From positions 1 to 64,000 of the forward strand of contig JAIOYR010000011.1 of NCBI GenBank assembly GCA_021740995.1: a DNA stretch of 64,000 nucleotides, given 5' to 3'. Of the stretch, positions 34,757 through 47,700 are shown in pieces; the stretch's first letter is position 1, and each line of letters begins with the position of its first letter. The position numbers and the translations under genes are program-made. Source of the stretch: Taibaiella sp. (GTDB lineage: Bacteria > Bacteroidota > Bacteroidia > Chitinophagales > Chitinophagaceae). Below the pieces are notes generated by a model. The model was not told where the DNA came from. It did no database searches and was given only the letters and a program-made list of their open reading frames with translations.

Positions 34757-35703
34757 TTTGTTATTTTTCGAAAAACCTTAAGGGCAAAAAATGTTAAGCA
34801 AATTCCACAAAAAAGCTCATTTTGGCTAACACAACATCATATATAAAGTTTATTGTGAAGGATAATATTATAACATTACAATATTATCTAACTAATAAAC
34901 ACTAACCTACACAAATACATTGCTTGTAAATTAGACTACTCAATTCCCAACTTCAAATACATATTATTATCTATTTTATAGTATTTGTTTATAACTATAC
35001 GCAGATTTGCATGAATTACATGAGAATGACAGGAGCAGCTATACCTAATAAAATCATGCAAATACATATAGTATCATTTTAAATTTGCGTAAGATCTGCA
35101 AATATATTTACAACATTTTTAAAGGCATAGCAATTCATATTGTATAACATACTGTTATTATTATGATTATTTGTGACAAATCTATATGTAAAAGTTTGTC
35201 AATAAAACAATCTACTGATCAAATAAAATAATTTGAAAAGCACAGTAAAAATCATAACGTCAAAGCAGTAATTCTATTAACATTTAAATATACAGATTAA
35301 CGTTAATAGCATTCAATTAACCAAAAAAAAAGTGAAAAATAAATAACATTGTCCTTATTGAATAATTCAACTACCTGGAATTATGGTTATAATACTTTTT
35401 TATGTTTAATATGATAATTTGATTTGACAAATTCTAAATAGTTGGAGATATACAAATCGATAAAATAAGCACTATAACATACTTACAGAAATGAAAATAT
35501 ACTCACTATTTCACCAAAAACTAATTAACTGTAGTATAAATAACACTTTGAACAGTTTAGGTGTAAGCATACCTGACTTTATGAAGATACCACTAAACTA
35601 TGCTTGTATACTAGCCCGTCCTACTCTATAACCCACATACAATACCAGTCAGGTCATCATCAACAGAAAAATTATCCGCCACAAACTAAAAAACAGTAAA
35701 ACT
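34757..35703. other. Long AT-rich non-coding region upstream of the giant gene
   Basis: About 950 bases without a credible gene; by far the longest non-coding stretch in the window. It contains TAAATTTG at 35080-35087 (perfect -7 box, but 617 bases before the start codon), a cluster of TTTGCA/TGCAAA elements at about 35005-35105, and a 46-codon frame at 35491-35631 with no family resemblance. It presumably holds the promoter and leader of the 4303-aa gene, but the main promoter cannot be fixed. The final 25 bases share an element with the leader of the second giant gene. Confidence 0.5.
35005..35063. repeat. 10-bp inverted repeat in the giant-gene upstream region
   Basis: ATTTGCATGA at 35005-35014 is repeated as its exact reverse complement TCATGCAAAT at 35054-35063, with 39 bases between. 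Further TTTGC and TGCAAAT copies lie at 35083-35088 and 35099-35105. Confidence 0.5.
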
Positions 35704-38700
35704 ATGAAAAAGAATCTACTATTACTACTTGCAATTTGTCTTGTAAGTATCTCTGCAAACGCGGCGAACTGGTTCTCCCAAGGAGCCACAAATGCCAATA
35801 ATCCGGCAAACTGGAACTCTTTGGCCAACGGATTAGGCACACCTGCCATAGCTAGCGATTTCACAACAGCCGGGCACACCTGGATCGTGCAGTCAGCTAT
35901 GACTATGGATGGTCCCTGGACGATAGCTAACAATAGCAATATTGAGATACAGGTAGGAGCCAGTCTTACTCCAGGGTCATTTACCATAACACTGGGTGGA
36001 GACTGGACCAATAACGGAACATTTACTGCGGGATTCAGTACGGTTTTCTTTAATGCGACCTCTACCGGACATACACTAAATGGTGATATGACCGGCAGCA
36101 ATGCATTTTTTAACCTGACATTCAATAGTGCTATAGGATCATGGTCATTTGGGGCTAACCCAGCAGATGTATTGGGCGGTCTGAATATTGCCAATACAGC
36201 AGTGGGTGGTCTTACAGCTCCATCAACTACATTAAAGATCGCAAATAACTTCATTAAATCAGCAGGCACTTTTTTACACAACAATGGAACTGTAGAATTG
36301 AATGGTACTATCATCCAAATATTGCCTGCAACAGCCACCACATTCTATAATCTGAATATTACTAACACGGCCGACACAATAAAAGCAGCAGCAGGAGCAA
36401 AAACCGTGGAAGGTACACTTACAATAGCCTCAGGAGCAGTGCTGGATATGAATACCGCCAGCAGCCAGCTGCTGGGTGGATTCACAGCTGCAAACAGTGG
36501 TATACTGCGCACAATATGTACCGTAAACCCTGCTATACCCGTAAGTAAAACGTGGGGTGGACTGGTTCACTACTACAGTACTACAACAGCGATGTTTGTA
36601 GCAGCAGGTAACTATAATAATCTTACTATAACAGGAACTACCGGTGCAAGAACATTTACTGCGGGCACTATAAACGTTAGTGGTGACTTTTCCATAACGG
36701 GTACCACAGGTGCAAGAACATTTGCAGGAGCGGTGAATGTAGGTGGCAACTTTAGTCTGACTTCTACAACCGGAGTTACTGCACTGGGCGGAGCACTGGA
36801 TGTGAATGGCAATGTTACGCTGGCTATATCTGCTGGTAATGGTACGAATATATTTAATCCGGGTGCAAATACAATAAACGTAGGTGGAAACTGGACGGTG
36901 AGCACAGCTGGCACAGGAGCAACACTGCTCAACGCAACAGGTGCATCTACCGTTATATTTGACGGCACAACGCCCCAGACAATATCCAAGACCTCCGGAA
37001 GTGCACTTGTTGCAAACTTCCATAACCTGCAAAACAGCAACACAACGAGTACACTTACAGTAGCTACCAGCCCCTCTGTAACAGCTACTACTGTAGCTAA
37101 TAACTTCACTAACGATGCAAGTGCTTCTTTTGTATGTGCAGGTGCCAATGCGATGACCGTTGGAGGCAACTGGGCAAATAACGGCTCTTTTACATCTGGC
37201 ACCGGCACAGTAACTTTTAACGCATCTACTACCGGCAAAACGCTTACTGGTAATATGACCGGAAGCAACAAATTTAATAATCTAACTTTCAACAATGCGT
37301 CCGGGTCCTGGACGTTTGGGGCAAATGCCGCTGACGTAGGAGGAACATTAAATATTAATGCCACAGCCGTTGGAGGAGTTACAGCCCCATCGACTACCCT
37401 GAAAGTATTCTTCTTTTTCATAAAAGCACTTACAGGCACATTCGTTCATAACAGTGGCACTGTAGAGCTCAATGGTATTGCCAACCAACCCTTACCGGCA
37501 AGTGCAATCACATTCAATAATCTGAATATAACCAATACAACTGGAACAGTAAACGCGTCAGCCGCAATAACCGTTGATGGTACACTCACCGTAGCTGCAT
37601 CTGGCACGCTGAACATGGGGGGACACCAGTTGTTGGGTGGCTTTACTGCAGCTAATAGTGGCGAGCTGCGTACACAAAGCACAGCCAACCCTGCAATACC
37701 TGTAGGGAAAACATGGGGAGGACTCGTACAGTACAACAGCACCACTACTGCAATGTTTGTAGCTCAGGGTAATTATAATAATCTTACGGTGTCTGGCACT
37801 ACAGGAGCAAGAACATTTACGGCAGGAACTTTAACTGTAAGTAACGATTTTACCATAACGGGTACTACCGGTGCAAGAACATTTGCAGGTGCAGTGAATG
37901 TAGGCGGTAACTTCAGTTTATCTTCGACATCCGGAGTTACTGCATTGGGAGGAGCACTTGATGTTGATGGCAATGTAACACTGTCTATATCAAGTGGAAA
38001 TGGTACTAATATATTTAACCCGGGTGCTAACACGATAAACGTAGGCGGAAACTGGACTGTGAGTACCGCGGGAACGGGCGCAACACTACTGAACGCAACC
38101 GGTGCATCCACCGTAGTATTTGACGGCACCGCACCACAGACGATTTCTAAGACTGGCGGCGCTAATCTGGTTGCAAACTTTTACAATCTGCAAAACAGCA
38201 ACACAACAAGTACCCTGACAGTAGTTACCAGCCCATCTGTAACCGCGACGACAATGGCTAATGACTTCACAAATGATGCCAGTGCGACATTTGTATGTGC
38301 CGGAGCAAATACAATAACTGTTGGAGGCAACTGGACCAACAATGGCACATTTACTGCAGGTACAGGTACAGTTGCATTCAATGCAGGTGACGCCGGAAAT
38401 ACACTTAATGGCAGCATGACTGGTAGTAATGCCTTTAATAACCTAACATTCAACAATGCCATAGGTGCCTGGTCTTTTGGCGCAAATGCTGCTGACGTTG
38501 GTGCCGCATTTACCATTACTAACGGAACTGTAACTGCTCCGTCTACTACTCTGAAAGTAGCAGGTGCATTTGCAAAAACTGCCGGCACATTCACACACAA
38601 TAGTGGCACTGTAGAAATAAACGGTGTAACCAATCAAACATTGCCTGCTACAGCCATAACTTTCCATAACCTAAACGTAACTAATGTTACAGCCACAGTA

Positions 38701-41700
38701 TCTGCTGCCGCTGCTATAACAGTTGACAACACATTTACAACCAGCGCAAGCAGCACTACAAACATGGTAACGCACCAGCTTTTAGGAGGCTTTACAGCAG
38801 CACATAGCGGTGAATTGCGTACTCAAAACGTTACAAATCCACCTATTCCTCTTGGTAAAACATGGGGAGGCAATGTACTATATAATGGAGCTGGAATGTT
38901 TGTTTCAGAAGGCAACTATAATCATCTTACAATAACAGGAACTACAGGAACACGAACCACAACAGGAACTATAAATGTAGCGGGCAATTTCAGCCTTACT
39001 AGTACTTCTGGAATTACAACTCTTGGAGGTGCTCTAACGGTTGTAGGAAACATAACAATAAACAGTACGACTACCGCAAATATTTTTGATGTATCAGCGG
39101 GTAACCACCAGATAACACTGGGTGGCAACTGGACACAGTCAAGTTCAGCAGCTACTAATCCTTTCAATAAGCGAGCGGGGCTGGTTGTGATTAACGGTAC
39201 GGGTGTACAAACATTCTCCACATCCGGCGGTACAAGTGTACCTACTTTCCATCACTTCCAGAATAGCAATACAGCAGCAACTTTAACACTAGGAACTGCT
39301 TTCAGTTTATCCGGGAACTTCACCAATGACTTGGGCGCCACTACAGACTGTGGTGCAAACACAGTAGCAATTACCGGAAATTGCACAAATGACGGAACAA
39401 TGACTGCCGCTACCAACCCATTTACCGTTACCGGAAACTGGAGCAACAGTGGAACTTTCACTGCAGGCGCAAATACGATTACTATTGCAGGCAACTGGAC
39501 GAATACAGGTACTTTTAATGCGAATACAAGTACAGTAAACTTAACTGCTCCGGGTATAGGCAGAACGCTGAATGGCGATATGACCGGAAGTAATAAGTTT
39601 AATAACCTTACCTTCAATAATAGCGCAGGAGCTTGGACCTTCGGTGCTAATCCTGCTGATGTAGGTGGCAACTTGACAATCACTAATACAGGGCTAATAG
39701 GTACAGGAGGTGTGACCGGACCATCAACTACGCTGAAAGTAGCAGGTGATTTTGTACGTACTGCTGGTTTCTTCACGCATAATGGCGGAACAGTAGAAAT
39801 GAATGGCACTACCGATCAGGGAATCGCACTTGTCGGATCAAATTTCAATACGCTGGCACTCAATAACACTGGTGGAATCGTTTCGCTAAATGCTGCCACA
39901 ACCGCAACTGCTGATTTTACAATACCTGCAGGAAATACACTGGCTTGCGGAGCGCAGACACTTACGCTTGGTGGCAACTACACCAATAACGGTACATTTA
40001 CCGCGAATACAGGTACGGTTGCCTTTACCGCAAGTGATGCGGGAAACACACTAAATGGCAGCATGACTGGTAGTAATGCCTTTAATAACCTTACTTTCAA
40101 TAATGCCGCAGGTGCCTGGTCGTTTGGCGCTAATGCGGCTGATGTAGGCGCAGCATTTACCATTACTAACGGAACTGTAACTGCTCCTTCATCTACACTA
40201 AAAGTAGCCGGTGCATTTGCAAAAACAGCCGGCACATTCACACACAATAGCGGCACCGTAGAAATAAATGGCGCCGCAAACCAAACACTACCTGCAACAG
40301 CTATCACTTTCCATAACCTGAACGTAAATAATGTAACAGCTACAGTATCTGCTGCCGCTGCTATTACAGTTGACAACACATTCACTACAAGTGCATCTGC
40401 TAATTTTAACATGGTAACTCACCAACTATTGGGTGGTTTCACTGCAGCACATAGCGGTACATTGCAAACACAATGCACTGTAAACCCTGCCATACCAACA
40501 GGCAAAACATGGGGAGGACTGGTACAGTACAACAGCACAACAACTGCTATGTTTGTAGCTAATGGCACCTACAATAACCTAACCATAACCGGAACAACCG
40601 GAGCAAGAACATTTACGGGCGCGACCACGGTTAATGGCAATCTAAGTGTGGGTAGCGCTGCCACTACAACAGGTGTAACCGCTCTGGGAGGCAACCTTAT
40701 AGTAGCAGGTAATATTACAATAGGTAGTAGCACTACAGCAAACATTTTTGACGTATCAGCAAGTAACTACCAGATATCACTAGGTGGCAACTGGACACAA
40801 TCAAGTTCGGCAGCTACTAATCCTTTCAACAAACGTTCAGGGCTTGTGGTAATAAACGGAACTGGCGTGCAAACATTCTCTACATCAGGCGGAACAAGTG
40901 TACCTACACTTCACCACTTCCAAAACAGCAATACTGCAGCAACGTTTACACTGGGTAGTACGTTTACTTTGTCTGGTAACTTTACCAACGATTTGGGGGC
41001 CACTACAGCCTGTGGTGCAAATACCATAAATATTGCAGGAGACTGGATAAACAATGGAACGTTTACCGCAGGTAGTGGCACAGTGAACTTCAATGCTACA
41101 ACAACAGGAAGAACAATTTCCGGAAATCTGACAGGTACCAGCAAATTCAACAACCTTACATTCAACAGCGGAACGGGTGCATGGTCATTCGGCGCGAATG
41201 CTGCTGATGTAGGCGGCAACCTAACCATCACAGCAACTGCTGCAGGTGGTGTTACCGCGCCATCTACTACACTGAAGGTAGCTGGAAATTTCGTTCATAC
41301 CGCAGGTACATTCACACACAATAGTGGCATAGTAGAATTGAATGGTACTACAGCTCAGACGATACCGGGTGTAACTACTACTACTTTCAATACACTGGAT
41401 TTGAACAACACAAGTGATGTGATAACTACTAATGGTCCAATAACGATAAATAACGCATTCACTATACCTGCAGGCAACCACCTGAGTGCAGGTGGAGTAT
41501 TAGTACTCACACTTGGTTCCAGCTATACCAATAATGGTACATTTACTTCTGGTACAGGTACTGTAACATTTAATTCCGGCACAGGAGGCAACACACTTAG
41601 CGGCGATATGACCGGTTCAAACAAATTCAACAACCTGACTTTCAATAATGCAGCAGGCGGATGGAGTTTCGGAGCTAATGCCGCTGATGTTGCCGGCAAC

Positions 41701-44700
41701 TTCACTATTACCAATGGTGCTGTAACAGCTCCATCAACAACGCTGAAAATTGCTGGTAACTTCGCAAAAGCAGCAGGTACTTTCACACACAATAGCGGAA
41801 CCGTAGAAATGAACGGAACCGGAGCGCAGACATTGCCTGGCGGAACTGCTACTACTTTCAACACACTTACTCTAAATAATACTGTTGGAACAATTACACT
41901 GAACAATGCCACTACCATCAACAATGACTTCACTATCCCGGTTAGTAATACATTGGCCTGTGGCGCACAAACATTGTCACTGGGAGGCAACTACACCAAC
42001 AGTGGTACATTTACAGCCAATACGGGTACCGTATCATTTATAGCTGGCGATGCGGGAAACACGCTGGCTGGGGATATGACAGGCACTAACAAATTCAACA
42101 ACCTAACCTTCAATAACGCAGCCGGTGCATGGTCATTTGGTGCTAATCCTGCTGATGTGGGTATTGCGTTTACAATTACCAATGGTGCGGTGACAGCTCC
42201 ATCAACTACATTGAAGGTAGCTGGTGCATTTGCAAAAGCTGCCAGCGGTACATTCACGCACAATAGCGGTACAGTAGAGCTGAATGGTACAGGTGCACAG
42301 GCAGTACCAACATCTGCTACTACATTCAATAATCTGAATGTGAGCAATACTGGAGCTATAGTAACAGCTAATGCTGCTATTACAATGGATGGTACACTAA
42401 CAACAACTCCTACAACAACTGTGAACATGGCTACATTCCAGCTGCTGGGTGCGGGCACTCCTGCTCATAGCGGTGTACTACGTACACAAAACACTACAAA
42501 CCCTGCTATTCCAGTAGGAAAAACATGGGGTGGATTGGTGCAGTACAACAGTACTACAACAGCGATGTTTGTAGCACAGGGGGACTATAACAATCTTTCA
42601 ATTGAAGGTACGTCAGGTGCAAGAACGTTTACTGCCGGTATCACCAATGTTGGTGGTAATCTTAGTATAACAGGTACGACCGGGGCCAGAACGTTGGGTA
42701 CGGAAGTAAATGTAACAGGAGACATGAATGTAACTACCACATCCGGAATTACTTCACTTGGTGGCCCGCTAACAGTAGAAGGAAATATCACCATAAACAG
42801 CACTACTACAGCAGATCGCTTTGATGTGACAGCAAGTAACCATCAAATAACGCTGGGAGGCAACTGGACACAGTCTAGTTCAGCAGCTACTAATCCGTTC
42901 AACAAGAGAAGCGGCACAGTAGTCATCAATGGCACTGGTGCTCAGGCCATCACTACATCTGGTGGCACCAGCAGACCAACATTTAATAACCTGACTATAA
43001 ACAACACAACGACGCCGCTGGAACTAACACAAAACATAGACGTAACAGGTACGATGAACGTTATGACGAATGCTACTGTGAATCCATTAGCTGCTGTACA
43101 AATAAATAACTCCGCAGGTTCGTCAGTTATAACAGGTAATGGTACCATACTGGTGACAAGAACAGCAGCTACCCCAGACCTTGCCACCCAATATAAATTC
43201 AACACATTCACACTTGATGCGCTTACTACAAACTATAATGCAGCGGGAGACCAGATAGTAAATGGTGTTACCTACGGCACACTTATTACAAGTGGCAGTG
43301 GCACTAAAACGGCAGCTGGCAATCTTACCGTAAATGACGGGTTAAACGTAGAAGCACCAACAACACTCGACATGGGAACTGCTAACAGGCTGATAGATGC
43401 AACTGCGACATATACTGTCTCTGGCACATTAAAAACATCTGTCCCAACGGCTACCAGCTCATCGCCAATACCTTCCGGTGTAACATGGAACGGTAGCGGT
43501 ACAGTAGAATATGGAGCATTAACAGGTGCACAAACTGTAGTAAGTGGCGTGTACAACAATCTTAGTTTGTCAAACACAAGTGGTACAAATGATGCAAGTG
43601 GAGAGATAACTACTAATGGTGTACTTACCCTTGGTAAAGTGAACATTGGGACGAACAACCTGATACTTGGTAATACTGCAACAATATCAGGCGCATCTGG
43701 CAGTAACTACATAGTAGCTACAGGCGCTGGTCGTGTAAGAAAAGGATATACAGCAAATGGTTCTTTTGCTTTCCCCATAGGTGATGCTACAAACTACTCA
43801 CCTGTTACCCTGAATGTAAGCGGATCCGGCTATTCAAGTGCCTATGCAGAAGCAAATGTAACTGATGCGGTACACCCTGATAATGCAAATACGAACAACT
43901 TTCTAACAAGATACTGGAGCATTGGTACGTCTGGCATAACCGCTCAGTCTTACGACGCTACCTGCACATACATAGGCGCAGATATTACCGGAACAGAAGG
44001 GCTGATTTCAGGTGCAAGCTATGCAGGCTCATTACCTTGGATCAAGTATGGTGCTGCAGGAAGCAATACAATTTCTGCTACTGCAATTAGCACTTCTAAT
44101 ACGGATATAAGTGGCATTACAACTGCAGTTCCCGTAGTATCCGTGTTGCCCGCTACAAGCAGCACATGTACTGGCAGCTCAATCAATCTCGATGCAAGTG
44201 GATCTACAGGCGACCCTACCCTTACTTACTCTTGGTCGCCGTCTACAGGTCTTTCTGCAACAACAGGAGCAACCGTGACAGCATCACCTACTACTACCGG
44301 CACCGTTACGTCAGTGTATGTATACACAGTTACGGTTACCGATGGCAACGGATTTACAGCTACAGCTACAGCCACAGTATCTATCACCCCTGCACCTGTT
44401 GCTATAACAGGAACATTACAGGTATGCGAAGGAGCTACAGTTACATTAGGACATCCCGATGCCGGCGGTACCTGGACATCAGTAACTCCTGCTGTAGCTA
44501 CAATAGATATATCAACCGGCGAGGTTACGGGTGTAAGTTCCGGCAATACGACAATATCTTATGTGCCGAGCGTTGGCTGTCTAGCTACTGCTGTAGTAAC
44601 GGTAAACAATCAGCCTTCAGCTATTTCTGGCACACTTACTGTATGTGAGTTTGCTACTACTGCTTTAGGAAATACTGAACCGGGAGGTGTATGGACAAGT

Positions 44701-47700
44701 AGCGCGCCCTCAACAGCAAGCATTGGCACATCCAGCGGTATTGTGACCGGTGTTAATGATGGAAACGCTACTATTTCCTACACATTATCCGGCGACTGTA
44801 GGGTTACTGCAATAGTTACAGTAAACCCTGTACCGGATACGGGAACAATAAGTGGTGCAAACAACGTAAACAGAGGTGCAACTACGCTACTCACTGAAGA
44901 CGTGCCTGGCGGTGTGTGGAGCACAAGTAATGGCAACGCAAGTATCTCTTTAGGTGGTTTGGTAACGGGTGTTTCCGGTGGTGACGTAGTAATATCATAT
45001 GGAGTCACCAACGGTTGCGGCACACTATATGCTACCAAGAGTTTCAGAGTAAATGCAATTACAGATGCTATTTACGGACCGGCAATAATGTGTGTTGGTT
45101 TAGAATCTACGTTTAGCCATCCATTCACAGGTGGTACATGGAGCAGCAGCGATACCGCAATATTAACAGTTGATGAAACAACAGGAGAAGCAACTGCAGT
45201 TACCTCAGGGGTAGCTACAATATCCTACTTTGCTGACATGTCCTTCCAGACAAAATCAATAACTGTAAATACACCGATACCGGCAATAACCGGCAGTCCA
45301 TCTGTTTGTCTTGGAACTACCTTGGCTCTTAGCCATGCGTCTGAAGGGGGCATCTGGAGCACTACAATGGGGCATGTTGCAACAGTCAATTCAAGCACCG
45401 GCGTAGTTACACCCGTCACCTCTGGAGTTGTATTCATTACCTATACGCTAGGAACCGGTTGTCGTACTGTTCGCCTGTTCACAATCAATCCGCTACCAGG
45501 AGTTATATCCGGCAGTATGATCGTATGTCAGGGCAACACAACAACATTATCCTCATCTACTTTTAGTGGTGCCTGGACAAGCGGCACCCCGGCAGTAGCT
45601 ACGATAAATGTCAGCTCGGGTTTAGTCACAGGCATTAGCCCCGGCACAACTGCCATTACTTACACGGCACTTACAGGTTGCGTACGCAATGCAATAGTCA
45701 CTGTAAATGCACCGTTAGGCAGCATAACGGGTGATCCCCAGGTCTGCGTCGGCAATACAAATGCGACCCTGGTTGCTCCAACTCCCGGAGGCACATGGAG
45801 CAGCAGCAACGTCTCTGTTGTCACAGTGCATGCAATCACCGGTCTATTAACGGGTATCGGTTCGGGCACAGCCAACATCACCTACACAGCAGGTGCGGGT
45901 TGCATTACTACTACTATAGCAACAGTTAGTTCAGTGGCTGTAATAACTGGCAGCGACAATATGTGCGCCGGATCTGACATTACACTATCCAATGCTACTC
46001 CAGGCGGAGTATGGAGCAGCAGCAACACTACTGTTGCCACTGTAGTTGCAGGCACTGGAGTAGTAACCGGTGTAGCCGGAGGTACTGCTCACATATCTTA
46101 TGCATTGACTACTGGCTGTTATAAAACAAAACTTGTAACTGTAAATTCTCTTCCTAATAACATTAACGGAACGGCTATCCTATGCTCAGGCAACACTACG
46201 GCTTTGACTAATGCAACATCCGGTGGTACTTGGAGCAGCAGCACACCAGCAATCGCTACGATAGGTACAAGCGGTATTGTTTCCGGGGTTTCTGCAGGAA
46301 CATCAACCATTAGCTATACTCTCAGCACCGGCTGTAGAGCCACCAGAATCGTGACAGTTAACACCACGCCTGCAGTAATAACAGGTACAGGAATAATGTG
46401 CGCAGGAAACACTACTTCACTGAGTTCAGCCACTCCGGGAGGAGTATGGAGCAGTACCAACACTTCTATTGCAACCATAAATTCAGGTACCGGACTTGTG
46501 AGTGGAGTGAGTGGCGGCACCAGTACAATCAGTTACACAATCGGCGCATGCTTCAGAATATCAGTGGTAACAGTAACACCTTTACCCGCTACCATTACAG
46601 GTTTACTTGCATTGTGTGTTGGCAATACTTCCACATTGTTATCGGCCACAACCGGGGGAACCTGGGTAAGCAGCGATGTTTCTAAAGCTACTATCCACTC
46701 AACTACAGGTGTAGCTACCGGTATTGGTGCAGGTACTTCAAACATTACGTATACTAAGACTGGTTGCATCACAACTGCAGTCGTAACGGTAAGTACAGTA
46801 GCTGCAATTACCGGCACAGCAGTTCTTTGTCCGGGCAACACAACTACACTCGCTCATGTAACTCCGGGCGGCACATGGTCTAGTGCCAATACTGCAAGAG
46901 CAACTGTTGGTTCGGCTTCTGGCATCGTTACCGGCCTTAGCTCAGGTACAGTAAGAATCTCTTACATCCTCACTGGAGCATGTGCCCAAAGTATAGTAGT
47001 AACAGTAAATCCCCTACCAAATAGCATCTCTGGCACTCCTATTGTTTGTGTCGGTTCTACCTCTACCTTTTCCAGCACCACAGGTGGTGGTGTCTGGAGC
47101 AGCAGTACACCTGCAGTCGCTACTGTTAGTGTAGGCGGTGTAGTTACAGGAGCAGATGCAGGTACCAGCACAATAACTTACCAGTTGGCTACCGGCTGCT
47201 TTGCTACTAGAGTAGTAACAGTATCAGTTGCACCTGGTGCCATCACAGGCACTGCATCCGTATGCGTTGGCAGCACAACAGCTTTAAGTGCAACACCCGG
47301 AGGTGGTGTGTGGTCGAGCTCAAACATAACCAAAGCCACCATTGATGCCGGCACAGGTATAGCTACAGGTGTAGCTGCAGGAACTACTTTTATTACTTAC
47401 ACAATTGGATCATGCAGAAGCACCAGAGTATTAACTGTTCTTGCAACTCCGGGCGCAATAAGTGGGGCTTTATTAACATGTGCCGGAAGTACAACGCAAT
47501 TAGCATCTCCTACATTCGCCGGTGCCTGGAGCAGTACAGATGTAACAAAAGCAACAATACACCCTACTACCGGATTGGTAAGTGGTGTTGCCATAGGAAC
47601 ATCTACAATCAGCTACGTAGTAAGTGGCTGCGCAAGAACTGCAATAGTTACCGTGAATGCTGCAGTTGGTGCCATAACAGGCACTCCATTAGTATGTGTT

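Noticed and set aside
35491-35631. 46-codon frame with an ATG in the region before the first giant gene
   Set aside because: No recognisable signal, family or ribosome site; the region is AT-rich and ordinary chance explains it. It could only be rescued by conservation.
36430-43658. Many long minus-strand open frames (for example 36612-37439, 39252-39809, 41991-42458) inside the first giant gene
   Set aside because: They are shadows of the repeat-coding frame, recur with each repeat, and have no protein-like composition of their own or start signals.
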